Assembly: GCA_903642215.1 (NCBI GenBank)
Contig: CAHJWG010000002.1
Coordinates: 248,001-312,000, forward strand
Source: Sphingobacteriaceae bacterium
GTDB taxonomy: Bacteria; Bacteroidota; Bacteroidia; Sphingobacteriales; Sphingobacteriaceae
Length of the DNA: 64,000 bases
Direction of reading: 5' to 3'
Positions within the stretch are counted from its first letter, which is position 1, and each line of letters begins with the position of its first letter. Below are positions 50,443 to 59,007 of this stretch, one piece after another. Position numbers and translations under genes: made by a program. A model generated the notes under the pieces. It searched no databases and was not told where the DNA came from. It worked only from the letters and a program-made list of their open reading frames with translations.

Positions 50443-50454
50443 TAAAAACAGTAT
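50443..50454 (+). repeat. Sister motif TAAAAACAGYAT overlapping the RND permease start
   Basis: TAAAAACAGTAT shares its last two bases with the ATG at 50453, as at the aspartokinase start. Preceded by TACAGCA. Confidence 0.85.
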
Positions 50455-53400
50455 GGGATTAATTAGAAGTGCCCTCAGAAAACCGATCACCATCCTGGTT
50501 ATCGTTGCCGGAGTTTTCTTTTTCGGGATCAGTGCCATCCGTAATATCAAGATAGATATTTTCCCGGATTTAAATTTACCGGTTATCTATGTTTCCCATC
50601 CTTACGGCGGTTACGCGCCATCACAAATGGAAGCTTATTTCGGTAAGCAATACGTTAATTTAATGCTGTATGTTTCCGGCGTAAAAAGCATCGAAACACG
50701 TAATATCCAGGGTTTAACGCTGATGAAATTAACGTTTTACGAAGGCACGAATATGGCGCAGGCGGCAGCGGAGGTAACCGCTTTTGCCAACCGGGCGCAG
50801 GCTGTTTTTCCGCCGGGTTCGCAGCCGCCGTTTATCCTTCGCTTTGATGCTTCCACGCTGCCGGTTGGTCAGTTGGTTTTAAGCAGCCCGACCAGGAGCA
50901 ACAATGAACTGCAGGATTTGGCCAACGTTTATATCCGTTCTGCTTTTACCTCGATCCCGGGTTTGGTAACGCCGCCGCCTTTTGGCGGAAATGCCCGTAC
51001 CATCGTTATCAAAGTTGACCCGGAACTGCTACGTTCGCACAACCTCACCCCTGATCAGATTGTTACTGCACTGCGTGATAACAACCAAACTTCGCCTGCC
51101 GGAAACGTACGTATCGGCGATATCAATTACCTCACCCCAACAAATACCAGCATAAAAACAGTAAAGGATTTTGAAACCGTGCCGATATACAAAGGTGGTA
51201 TCCAGAATGTTTTCCTGCGGGATGTGGCAACTATAGAAGACGGCGCGGACATTACCAGCAGCTATGCCTTGATTAACGGCAAAAGATCTGTCTATCTGGC
51301 AATTACAAAATCTGCCGATGCCTCCACCTGGGAAGTTGTACAGAATCTTAAAAAATCATTGCCTCGTTTACAAAGCTTACTACCGGATGATGTAAAGCTG
51401 AGTTACGAGTTTGACCAATCTGTTTATGTTATCAATTCTGTAAAAAGTTTGGTTACCGAAGGTGCAATCGGTGCCGTTTTAACCGGTTTGATGGTGCTGC
51501 TGTTTTTGGGCGACAGGCGCGCGGCACTTATTGTAATCTTTACAATTCCGATTTCATTGGTTTCCGGGGTGATGTTTTTATACCTGTTTCATCAAACCAT
51601 CAACATTATGACTTTGAGCGGTTTATCCCTGGCCATCGGTATTTTAGTGGATGAATCAACCGTAACAATCGAAAATATCCACCAGCATCTGGATATGGGC
51701 AAGCCAAAAAGTTTGGCCATTTGGGATGCCTGTAAAGAAATTGCGTTTCCAAAACTATTGATCCTGTTTTGTATCCTGGCAGTTTTTGCGCCGGCCATCA
51801 CGATGAAAGGTATTCCGGGTGCTCTGTTTTTACCGCTGGCACTGGCCATCGGTTTTTCCATGATCACCTCCTATTTGTTGGCGCAAACATTTGTGCCGAT
51901 TATGGCTAACTGGATGATGAAGGGACATGAAATTGATCAGCATGAAAAAGATTTTGTTCTTGATAAAGAAGGCGATACCTGGGATCAAAAGAAAATGCTG
52001 CTAAAAAAAGCATCCGCAGATCTGGAAACGCAGCCTACAAGGTTTGATAAATTCCGTTCCGGTTACCTGCGTTTGATGAACAGCCTGTTTAAAAATCGCA
52101 AAATTGTGGTTTCCGTTTACGCAATATCGGCCCTTGGTATTACCGGTATTTTACTGGCCACAATCGGTCGCGATGTGTTGCCAAAAGTAAACGGCGGACA
52201 GTTCCAGGTACGGTTAAGGGCACCAACCGGTACACGGATTGAACGTACCGAAATTGATGTGGTAAAAACACTACGCCTGCTGGAAGATATGGTTGGCAAA
52301 AAAAACGTGGCGATTACTTCTGCTTTTATAGGTCAGCATCCGGGCCAGTATTCTACCAGCCCGATCTATTTATTTATGGCCGGCCCGCAGGAAGCTGTTT
52401 TGCAGGTAAACCTGAGTGAAGATTACAAAACGAACTTGGATGACCTGAAAGAAAAATTTAGGCGAAAAATGAAAGCTGCCATGCCGGATGTTCAGTTATC
52501 TTTTGAACCGATTGAGCTAACGGATAAAATTTTAAGCCAGGGTTCGCCTACGCCTATCGAAGTTCGGGTTTTGGGAAAAAATAAAAAACTGAACGAGGAA
52601 TACGCTGCTAAAGTAATAGATAAACTAAAAAAGATCCGGTATTTGAGAGATGTGCAGCTGGGGCAGGCAACGGATTATCCAACCATAAATATTGATATCG
52701 ACCGAACGCGTGCAGCACAGTTAGGTTTAGGTGTTTCTGATATTTCCCGTTCTCTGATTGCTTCCACTTCCTCCTCCAGATTCACTGAAAAAAATGTTTG
52801 GCTTGATGAAAAAGCCGGGCAAACCTATAGCGTGCAGGTAGAAGTGCCGGAGTATAAAATGGCCAGCATCAATGATATACAGGAAATCCCATTATTAAAC
52901 AACCAGTCGCGGCCGGCTTTAGGTGATGTAGCCGGCATCCGGCAGGGAAAAACTTATGGCGAAAACGATAACCTGGGAGTACTGCCAATGCTTTCGGTAA
53001 CTGCTAATTTAAATCATATGGATTTGGGTACGGCAACTAACGATGTAAATAAAGCAATAAAATCTATCGGGAAACTGCCCCGCGGTTTAAACATCGATAC
53101 CAAAGGTTTAAGCCAGGTATTAACCGAAACGCTGGACAGCCTGCAATCCGGTTTGATTGTTGCGGTTGTGGTAATTTTCCTGATGCTGGCAGCTAATTTT
53201 CAGTCGTTTAAAGTATCGCTGGTTGTTTTATCAACTGTTCCGGCTGTATTGATGGGTTCGATGCTCCTGCTGATCTTTACCGGCTCAACCTTGAATTTAC
53301 AATCTTATATGGGCATGATTATGTCGGTTGGCGTATCCGTATCCAACGCGGTGCTGATGGTAACCAATGCAGAACATCTGCGCAAGCATAACGGCAATGC

Positions 53401-53710
53401 TTTAGAATCTGCCCGCGAAGCTGCGGCACTTCGTTTACGGCCTATTTTAATGACCAGTTTGGCAATGATTGTAGGTATGATCCCGATGGCATCCGGTTTG
53501 GGGGAAGGCGGAGATCAAGCCTCACCGCTGGCACGTGCCGTAATCGGCGGATTAATTGCCTCAACCTTTGCTGCCCTGCTTATTTTACCGCTTGCTTTTG
53601 CCTGGCTGCAAGGCGGCGCAACTACAGAATCGGTATCCTTAGACCCGGAAGACAAAGAAAGTAAACACTATATTTCATCACTTTATGAAAATCCGATTGA
53701 TCAAGAATAA
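50453..53710 (+). CDS. RND efflux permease (AcrB/MdtB-like)
   Basis: The 1085-residue inner-membrane pump has the twelve-helix RND layout with two large periplasmic loops. The first helix is followed by NIKIDIFPDLNLPVIYVSHPYGG, and the TM4 region reads LAIGILVDESTVTIENIHQHLD, with the Asp that carries protons in this family. TM10 has MSVGVSVSNAVLMVTNAEH. The substrate is unknown; the helix-4 charges place it nearer multidrug than metal RND pumps. The gene overlaps the downstream adaptor gene by 26 bases. An exact sister motif (51153-51163) is in the coding sequence. Confidence 0.94.
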   Translation: MGLIRSALRKPITILVIVAGVFFFGISAIRNIKIDIFPDLNLPVIYVSHPYGGYAPSQMEAYFGKQYVNLMLYVSGVKSIETRNIQGLTLMKLTFYEGTNMAQAAAEVTAFANRAQAVFPPGSQPPFILRFDASTLPVGQLVLSSPTRSNNELQDLANVYIRSAFTSIPGLVTPPPFGGNARTIVIKVDPELLRSHNLTPDQIVTALRDNNQTSPAGNVRIGDINYLTPTNTSIKTVKDFETVPIYKGGIQNVFLRDVATIEDGADITSSYALINGKRSVYLAITKSADASTWEVVQNLKKSLPRLQSLLPDDVKLSYEFDQSVYVINSVKSLVTEGAIGAVLTGLMVLLFLGDRRAALIVIFTIPISLVSGVMFLYLFHQTINIMTLSGLSLAIGILVDESTVTIENIHQHLDMGKPKSLAIWDACKEIAFPKLLILFCILAVFAPAITMKGIPGALFLPLALAIGFSMITSYLLAQTFVPIMANWMMKGHEIDQHEKDFVLDKEGDTWDQKKMLLKKASADLETQPTRFDKFRSGYLRLMNSLFKNRKIVVSVYAISALGITGILLATIGRDVLPKVNGGQFQVRLRAPTGTRIERTEIDVVKTLRLLEDMVGKKNVAITSAFIGQHPGQYSTSPIYLFMAGPQEAVLQVNLSEDYKTNLDDLKEKFRRKMKAAMPDVQLSFEPIELTDKILSQGSPTPIEVRVLGKNKKLNEEYAAKVIDKLKKIRYLRDVQLGQATDYPTINIDIDRTRAAQLGLGVSDISRSLIASTSSSRFTEKNVWLDEKAGQTYSVQVEVPEYKMASINDIQEIPLLNNQSRPALGDVAGIRQGKTYGENDNLGVLPMLSVTANLNHMDLGTATNDVNKAIKSIGKLPRGLNIDTKGLSQVLTETLDSLQSGLIVAVVVIFLMLAANFQSFKVSLVVLSTVPAVLMGSMLLLIFTGSTLNLQSYMGMIMSVGVSVSNAVLMVTNAEHLRKHNGNALESAREAAALRLRPILMTSLAMIVGMIPMASGLGEGGDQASPLARAVIGGLIASTFAALLILPLAFAWLQGGATTESVSLDPEDKESKHYISSLYENPIDQE

Positions 53711-54803
53711 TTTGTTTAAATGCTTTGTGCTGCTCGGCCTTGCGGGTATAGTTTCCTGTAACTCCGGCAGTAAAAAAGAAGCAGCAGAGAATGCCGATCA
53801 GGAAACGGCACCGGCCACAACGGAAACCGTTTCTTTACATAAAGGCATGCTCTCTACCACGATGCAGGTTCCGGGAGAATTAGCGCCTTACCAGCAGGTA
53901 GATTTGTATGCCAAAGAAAGCAGTTTTGTTAAAAAAGTTTTTGTTGATGTTGGTTCCGAAGTAAAACAAGGCCAGTTGCTGGTGAGTATGGAAGCACCGG
54001 AAATTAACTCGAACCTGGCAGCAGCACAATCCAGGTTACAGTCTCAGGCGGCAATTTATACAGCCAGTAATTCAAATTATAACCGTTTGATAGAAACCAG
54101 CAAAACTCCCGGCACCATTTCTAAAAACGATATAGACCAGGCTACGGCTCGTAAAAACTCTGATAAAGCGCAGTTAGAAGCAGCAAAATCCGCCTATAAT
54201 TCTGTTGCTGCAACGCGTTCTTATCTGGATATCCGGGCTCCTTTTAATGCGGTTGTTACCGCGCGTAACGTTAATCCGGGTGCTTATGTCGGTCCGTCCG
54301 GCAAAGGTTCTGATCTGCCCATATTTGTTTTGCAGGAACAAAAACGGTTAAGGTTGGTAATCTCCGTACCCGAACTATATACCGGTTATTTAAAAATGAA
54401 TGACGAGGTTACTTTTGATGTAAAAGCATTGCCCAATCAGCAGTTTACGGCTAAAGTAAAACGCCTGGCCGGTGCTTTGGATGCACACTTGCGTTCCGAA
54501 AGATTAGAAATGGATGTTTTTAACAAGGATAAAAAACTGCTTCCGGGTATGTATGCGGAAGTAAATATTCCGCTTCCGGCTACGGATAGTACGTTTGTGA
54601 TCCCGAAATCAGCATTGGTTGTCTCAACAGAAAAAGTTTTTGTTATCAGAGTGAATAACCACAAAGCAGAATGGATAAATGTAAAAAAAGGCCGCGAAAC
54701 TGAAGATAAGGTTGAAATTTACGGTAAGCTGAACGAAGGCGACGAACTGGTAAAAGTTGCCACGGATGAGGTAAGAAACGGATCAACTTTAAAAACGAAG
54801 TAG
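53685..54803 (+). CDS. RND periplasmic adaptor (membrane-fusion) lipoprotein
   Basis: The 372-residue protein begins MKIRLIKNNLFKCFVLLGLAGIVSC, a lipoprotein signal with lipobox IVSC. The biotinyl-lipoyl-like hairpin (VDLYAKESSFVKKVFVDVGSEVKQGQLLVSME), a helical hairpin (about 100-180) and the beta-barrel and membrane-proximal parts follow in order. It links the permease to TolC. It is last in the operon; many RND operons place the adaptor first. Its ATG lies inside the permease gene (26-base overlap), implying translational coupling. Confidence 0.93.
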   Translation: MKIRLIKNNLFKCFVLLGLAGIVSCNSGSKKEAAENADQETAPATTETVSLHKGMLSTTMQVPGELAPYQQVDLYAKESSFVKKVFVDVGSEVKQGQLLVSMEAPEINSNLAAAQSRLQSQAAIYTASNSNYNRLIETSKTPGTISKNDIDQATARKNSDKAQLEAAKSAYNSVAATRSYLDIRAPFNAVVTARNVNPGAYVGPSGKGSDLPIFVLQEQKRLRLVISVPELYTGYLKMNDEVTFDVKALPNQQFTAKVKRLAGALDAHLRSERLEMDVFNKDKKLLPGMYAEVNIPLPATDSTFVIPKSALVVSTEKVFVIRVNNHKAEWINVKKGRETEDKVEIYGKLNEGDELVKVATDEVRNGSTLKTK

Positions 54804-54884
54804 AAAGTTAAGCGTAAAATGTTCTCAACGATATAATAAATTTAAAAATAGCCGTTGCCTATAATTGATTATTTTATAATTTTG

Positions 54885-54926
54885 TGCTTCTTTTAACACC
54901 TTAAATTTTAGCTGGTAAAAGAAGCA
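54885..54926. repeat. Inverted pair of dispersed motifs upstream of tRNA-Arg
   Basis: TGCTTCTTTTA (54885-54895) and TAAAAGAAGCA (54916-54926) form an 11-bp perfect stem around a 20-base AT-rich spacer that itself contains TTAAATTTTA. The tRNA begins seven bases later (54933). The pair is the second such inverted arrangement in the window. Confidence 0.85.
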
Positions 54927-54932
54927 TTACAA

Positions 54933-55009
54933 GCACCCATAGCTCAGTTGGATAGAGCAACGGTTTTCTAAACCGTCGGTCTCTGGTTCGAATCCAGATG
55001 GGTGTACCA
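54933..55009 (+). tRNA. tRNA-Arg (TCT)
   Basis: A 77-nt cloverleaf with CCA encoded. The acceptor stem starts GCACCCA and ends TGGGTGT; the anticodon loop is TTTCTAA giving TCT; the T loop is TTCGAAT. It is followed by a terminator and preceded by a motif hairpin. Confidence 0.95.
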
Positions 55010-55044
55010 AAACCCTCTCTGCATTTTACAGCGAGGGTTTTTTT
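55010..55044 (+). terminator. Terminator downstream of tRNA-Arg
   Basis: AACCCTC pairs with GAGGGTT around TCTGCATTTTACAGC and is followed by a run of T. Confidence 0.85.
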
Positions 55045-55074
55045 AGTTATAGCATTTTTCTGCTGATAACGCCT

Positions 55075-55578
55075 TTACTCCAAACCCAACCTCGAAAACA
55101 AACTCAGAAAAAAAGTAACCAGCTTGTTTTGCCGGTAATCCGGCAGGGTGTCGTAAACCGGCGCCTCCATTAAAGCACTGGTTATTTGCTTTTGTCCGTG
55201 TTTTGGGAAAAGATGTTTATCAACTTCTAACCAATCTACATGTGCTTTATCACTCAAACCGCTTGTTATTAACGGGCAGCCTAATGCGGCATCATCAATA
55301 TAAATGTTGGCGTAAATTTTTGGTGATTTAGAGTGTAAAAACTGCGTTGGATTATTATTTACACCAAAAAGCGGAATGTCGTGATCGTTCAGGTAAGCAA
55401 CGGCTTCGGCTAAACGCTTGCCGCTCCTCATGGTAATCAGCACAATTTTTCCACCCTGATCGGTTATTTTTTTCAGCGTTTCCAAACAATGCGGCAAATC
55501 TTTACCAATTGCAGGGAACTCGTGCGTAACCACCGTACCATCAAAATCTAACCCAATTATAACACCTTTATAGAACAT
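55075..55578 (-). CDS. HAD-like hydrolase of small size
   Basis: The 167-residue protein begins GVIIGLDFDGTVVTHEFPAIG, the DxDGT nucleophile motif of haloacid-dehalogenase phosphatases, and has IVLITMRSG (motif II Thr) and IYANIYIDDAALG (acidic motif IV). Its lack of a large cap places it with C0-type members. The C-terminal 60 residues are less conserved. The substrate is not clear. It is convergent with tRNA-Arg and starts with ATG. Confidence 0.85.
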   Translation of the reverse strand: MFYKGVIIGLDFDGTVVTHEFPAIGKDLPHCLETLKKITDQGGKIVLITMRSGKRLAEAVAYLNDHDIPLFGVNNNPTQFLHSKSPKIYANIYIDDAALGCPLITSGLSDKAHVDWLEVDKHLFPKHGQKQITSALMEAPVYDTLPDYRQNKLVTFFLSLFSRLGLE

Positions 55579-55741
55579 AAATCAGTTTTTTAAGTTCTTA
55601 TACTGATTTAAATTAGTAGGGTTGTAATTTTTGTGCTGATTGCTACATGACAATGGAGTAAGGCAGCAACAGGAAATGCTTATTGCCGTTGTTAACTGGC
55701 TTAATTATGATGATATCAAAATCGAATCAGTTAATATAATT

Positions 55742-56485
55742 TTATAAATCTTTGATATAAGCTAAAAACAGATCTAATGCTTCTTTTTTTTGATCCGTTA
55801 GATTGAAATCCAATTTGTGGAAAAAGTAATCATGTAAACTGAAATCCGGATAAACCGGGAGATCTTTTACTAATTGTTCACGGGCATCTAAACCAATTTT
55901 TAACGCTTCATTAAAACCCTTCATAAATTCCGGGTTGATTGGTTTATTAGCAATCCAGGCAGCAAAAACAAAAGGCAAACCGGTTAGTTGCTGCCATATT
56001 TCTGCCAAATCATAAACATACGGAAACCGGTTTTTTTTGCCGAAAGTACGATCTCCGATTTGTACAAATGCTGTTTTTATATTGGTAGATTTTGCATAAT
56101 CTTCGGCGTTAATAATTTGTTTTGGATTGATTTTCCAAAAGTTTTTCAACAATACATTTGCAAGATTATTTGATGATCTGGACTCCGGATCTAACTGAAT
56201 ATTATGTACTTCTTTTATCGGACAATTGCTAAAAATAAATACAGAATTTACCGCTCCTACTGCTCCGATACAATAATCGGAAACTATCTGCCAATATGGC
56301 AATTGCAGGATTGCAGCGACAGGTATTAAACCTATATCTACATTATTATCAATAAGTTTTTGAGCGCAATCTGAAGGAGTATCTAAGCTTAAATCTATTT
56401 GATTTTTGATAGGATGATGTTGTAATCCATAAATAAAAGGCTTTGTATTGGTATAGCTTACTGCCGAAATACGAATATTATTCAC
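55742..56485 (-). CDS. mqnA: Chorismate dehydratase MqnA
   Basis: The 247-residue enzyme dehydrates chorismate to 3-enolpyruvylbenzoate, the first step of the futalosine menaquinone pathway. It has the family start IRISAVSYTNTKPFIYGL, the NVDIGLIPVAAI block and LPFVFAAWIANKP. The start is GTG (MNNIRIS). It is separated from the phosphatase gene by six bases. A motif copy (56207-56217) encodes PIKEV in its middle. Confidence 0.92.
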   Translation of the reverse strand: MNNIRISAVSYTNTKPFIYGLQHHPIKNQIDLSLDTPSDCAQKLIDNNVDIGLIPVAAILQLPYWQIVSDYCIGAVGAVNSVFIFSNCPIKEVHNIQLDPESRSSNNLANVLLKNFWKINPKQIINAEDYAKSTNIKTAFVQIGDRTFGKKNRFPYVYDLAEIWQQLTGLPFVFAAWIANKPINPEFMKGFNEALKIGLDAREQLVKDLPVYPDFSLHDYFFHKLDFNLTDQKKEALDLFLAYIKDL

Positions 56486-56491
56486 AAGATA

Positions 56492-57115
56492 TTATAATAA
56501 ATATTTTAGATGATCGGTGTTATTAAAGTCGGCGATATGATATTTTTCACCATCAAAATTAACCCGGTATAAAGTAGTGTTTCGGTGCGGATAATTGTCC
56601 ATCTCTGTTAATTTCTGTCTGTTAAGCAGGCAAAGTAAAAGGCGCATAGCTCGGCCGTGCATACAAATTAAAACAGTGGTTTCTTCCGGTTGCGACATGA
56701 TCGTTTTTAGAGCTTCTATCTGCCGAAGCTGCACTTCGTTCGGGCTTTCGCCGTTCTCAAAACGCACATCCAGATCACCGTCTTTCCAGCTTTGCATTAT
56801 TTTTTTAAAACGGCCCCGGGTTTCTTCACTTACCGCTTTACCTTCATAATCGCCCCAAGCCATTTCATCCAAACCCGATAACTGCTCCCATGCAATACCG
56901 CTGTCGATAAATTTTTGTACCGTTTGATGTGTCCGTTTTAACACCGAAGTATAAATTTTGTTAAAAGGGACATCTTTGTAAGCCTTATAAAAAGCTTCGC
57001 CTTGTTTTCGGCCGGTTTCATTCAAGTTGGTGTCCATTCCCCGGCCTTGTACAATTCCGGCTTTGTTTAAATCGGTTTCGCCGTGGCGGATAATATAAAG
57101 GGTTTTTTTAGCCAT
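56492..57115 (-). CDS. Histidine phosphatase family protein
   Basis: The 207-residue enzyme has the phosphoglycerate-mutase-like RHG motif YIIRHGETDLNK (R10, H11, G12) and the second catalytic His in VLICMHGRAMRLL. It may dephosphorylate a small metabolite or be a general phosphatase. It lies between mqnE and mqnA in one operon, six bases from mqnA, so a role in the menaquinone branch is possible but only inferred. A dispersed-motif copy abuts its start codon (57116-57127). Confidence 0.85.
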   Translation of the reverse strand: MAKKTLYIIRHGETDLNKAGIVQGRGMDTNLNETGRKQGEAFYKAYKDVPFNKIYTSVLKRTHQTVQKFIDSGIAWEQLSGLDEMAWGDYEGKAVSEETRGRFKKIMQSWKDGDLDVRFENGESPNEVQLRQIEALKTIMSQPEETTVLICMHGRAMRLLLCLLNRQKLTEMDNYPHRNTTLYRVNFDGEKYHIADFNNTDHLKYLL

Positions 57116-57127
57116 TAAAAGAAGTAT
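57116..57127 (+). repeat. Dispersed motif copy TAAAAGAAGYAT abutting a start codon
   Basis: On the minus strand ATACTTCTTTTA is directly followed by the ATG of the histidine phosphatase, in the position where a ribosome-binding site would be. Confidence 0.9.
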
Positions 57128-57165
57128 ATGATTTTACAGGTTCTGTGTTTGATAAAGCTGATGCC

Positions 57166-58353
57166 CTAATTCAGAACCGGCAATTTATAAAATTGAGGCT
57201 TAATCTCGTCCTCAAAAACGTAGTCCTGGTAATTGGTAACCACATTATACAAAGTATCGCGTTCAACCGGTTCGCGGCCAACCTGTTTAATCAGCTCTAC
57301 TAATTCTTTCGTACTCATGCCCGGATGCTTCTCTTCCGCACCAGCCATCGAATAAATTTTGGTAGTATCGTCTAAAGTTCCATCGATGTCATCGACACCA
57401 AAATTTAAAGAAAGCTGTGCCGTATTTCGGCTGATCATGGCCCAATATGCTTTGATATGATCAAAATTATCTAAATAAATACGCGCAATGGCATAATTTC
57501 GCAAGTCTTCAATCACGGTAGATTCTGGAACGTTAGACATCTGGTTATCCTGATTTCTAAATTTTAAAGGGATAAACGTTTGGAAACCACCGGTTTTATC
57601 CTGTAACTGCCGTAATCTTTCCATATGGTCAACACGATGCCAAAACTTTTCAATATGGCCGTAAAGCATGGTTGCATTAGATTTTTGGCCCAGCTTGTGC
57701 CATTCTTCATGGATAGCCAGCCACTGATCGGCCGTACATTTATCTTTCGCAATCTGCTCCCGTATTTCAGGATGAAAAATTTCTGCACCACCGCCAGGGA
57801 TCGATTGCAATCCGGCATCTAGCATCAGCTTCATCCCTTCTGCATAATTAATTTTCGCTTTCTTAAAAATATAATGATATTCTACAGGTGTTAATGCTTT
57901 GATGTGCAAATCCGGGCGGTGGTTTCTGATCCGCTGAAAAAGCTCCTGATAAAACGGAACATCATACTGCGGCAAAACGCCGCCAACAATATGAACTTCT
58001 GTAACAGGCTGGTTATCATACTTTTTTACAATGTTGAACATATCATCCATTGTATATTCCCAACCTTCAGACCGTTGTTTTAACAAACGCGAATAAGAGC
58101 AGAATTTGCAATCGTAAACACAAAGATTAGTTGGTTCGATATGGAAATTACGGTTGAAATAAGTTTTATCGCCATGCCGTTTTTCGCGGATATAATTGGC
58201 CAAAATACCTAAATACGGTAATTCGCAATTTTCGTATAAATAAACGCCGTCCTCAAATGTAATACGCTCGTTTTCGAGAACTTTAGCAGCAATTGCTTTT
58301 TGTTGTGCAGAAAGCCTTGGGTTGTTTAACAAACCCTGTAGAGAACCTGGCAT
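57166..58353 (-). CDS. mqnE: Aminofutalosine synthase MqnE (radical SAM)
   Basis: The 395-residue enzyme joins 3-enolpyruvylbenzoate with SAM-derived adenosine to aminofutalosine. The radical-SAM cysteines are C78, C82 and C85 in CVYDCKFC. The EVHIVGGVLPQYDVPFY, IPGGGAEIFHPEIR and ATMLYGHIEKFWHRVDHMERLR blocks match MqnE. It heads a three-gene operon with the phosphatase and mqnA. Starts with ATG (MPGSLQGLL) with a -7 box upstream. Confidence 0.95.
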   Translation of the reverse strand: MPGSLQGLLNNPRLSAQQKAIAAKVLENERITFEDGVYLYENCELPYLGILANYIREKRHGDKTYFNRNFHIEPTNLCVYDCKFCSYSRLLKQRSEGWEYTMDDMFNIVKKYDNQPVTEVHIVGGVLPQYDVPFYQELFQRIRNHRPDLHIKALTPVEYHYIFKKAKINYAEGMKLMLDAGLQSIPGGGAEIFHPEIREQIAKDKCTADQWLAIHEEWHKLGQKSNATMLYGHIEKFWHRVDHMERLRQLQDKTGGFQTFIPLKFRNQDNQMSNVPESTVIEDLRNYAIARIYLDNFDHIKAYWAMISRNTAQLSLNFGVDDIDGTLDDTTKIYSMAGAEEKHPGMSTKELVELIKQVGREPVERDTLYNVVTNYQDYVFEDEIKPQFYKLPVLN

Positions 58354-58369
58354 AACCTGATATTTTGTG

Positions 58370-58377
58370 CAAAAATA
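58370..58377 (-). promoter_or_regulatory. Putative -7 promoter box for mqnE
   Basis: On the minus strand TATTTTTG matches TAnnTTTG about 17 bases before the mqnE start codon. Confidence 0.45.
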
Positions 58378-58427
58378 CTATAAAAACCTGTAACTGTTAG
58401 AAAGCCGGCACGCATAGAAGTGGCAGC

Positions 58428-58439
58428 ATGCTTCTTTTA
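58428..58439 (-). repeat. Dispersed motif copy TAAAAGAAGYAT (intergenic)
   Basis: Exact reverse copy preceded by GC, followed at once by CAACTGTTTTTA, which is nearly a sister motif in the same orientation. Confidence 0.9.
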
Positions 58440-58548
58440 CAACTGTTTTTACAATAGATTGATTGAAACCGGATTTAGGCAATTTAGGATAAAATCCTGT
58501 GCTTTCCCTTTCTGTGTAAGTGTTTGTATCGAAGAATTTTTTTGCTGA

Positions 58549-58560
58549 TAAAAGAAGTAT
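58549..58560 (+). repeat. Dispersed motif copy TAAAAGAAGYAT (intergenic)
   Basis: Exact 12-mer (T form) preceded by TTTTTTTGCTGA, about 60 bases before the riboswitch promoter. A hairpin ATAGCA/TGCTAT follows. Confidence 0.9.
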
Positions 58561-58620
58561 CAAAACCTGATCCTGATTTATAGCAAAATGCTATCAAATT
58601 CAAACTAAAAAGAATAAAAT

Positions 58621-58652
58621 TTGGAGAAATTACTTTTCTGATTCTATATTTG
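58621..58652 (+). promoter_or_regulatory. Promoter of the SAM-riboswitch operon
   Basis: TTG (58621-58623) and TATATTTG (58645-58652), 21 bases apart, match the Bacteroidota -33/-7 pair. Transcription would start near 58660, about 45 bases before the riboswitch. Confidence 0.65.
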
Positions 58653-58704
58653 AAACATTATTTGGTAGCGATACCGGCATAATCAACTCCTTTCAAAGGC
58701 TTTG

Positions 58705-58810
58705 GTTTATAAAGAAGTGGCGAGAGATCAGGCTCTGAAACCCACTGGCAACCCTCCGCAAAGAGAAGGTGCCAATTCCTGGCCCGGCAAATAACCCCGG
58801 GAAATATAAA
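58705..58810 (+). ncRNA. SAM riboswitch (SAM-I family)
   Basis: The leader has the SAM-I core landmarks: AGAAGTGGCGAGAGA, GAAACCCACTGGCAACC and AAGGTGCCAATTCCTG, with flanking TTTAT/ATAAA able to form the P1 closing stem. It binds S-adenosylmethionine and is expected to switch off the homoserine/methionine genes when SAM is plentiful. There is no terminator hairpin with a T run between it and metX, so control is likely at translation or in another way. A 36-codon ORF follows directly. Confidence 0.92.
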
Positions 58811-58820
58811 TTGAAAAAAC

Positions 58821-58931
58821 ATGCATAAAAAGAGCTTTTACCTTAGTTTATTGAATGATTTTGAAATGAATATTAAAGCTTATAACGCTTTAAATTTCTG
58901 TAGTAAACTTCTTGTTGCAGGTTCAAACTAA
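58821..58931 (+). CDS. Possible 36-residue leader peptide ORF
   Basis: An ATG ten bases after the riboswitch opens a frame that encodes MHKKSFYLSLLNDFEMNIKA and then YNALNFCSKLLVAGSN, ending in TAA. It lies in the SAM-riboswitch leader, 76 bases before metX. I do not recognise it. The frame could be chance (AT-rich DNA), or the peptide may take part in coupling the riboswitch to metX. Confidence 0.3.
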   Translation: MHKKSFYLSLLNDFEMNIKAYNALNFCSKLLVAGSN

Positions 58932-59007
58932 AATTCAAAAATAGAATCATTAACAAAATGCTGCTAACGTTCCGCCTGCTATTTAAGGATGACAGTTTTT
59001 CTATCTG

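Noticed and set aside
55579-55741. A short gene between the HAD and mqnA genes
   Set aside because: No start with a plausible frame longer than a few codons; AT-rich with no recognisable product.
58378-58563. A 61-residue minus-strand reading frame upstream of mqnE
   Set aside because: It overlaps the mqnE promoter region and a motif copy, has no family features and its composition is that of intergenic DNA.
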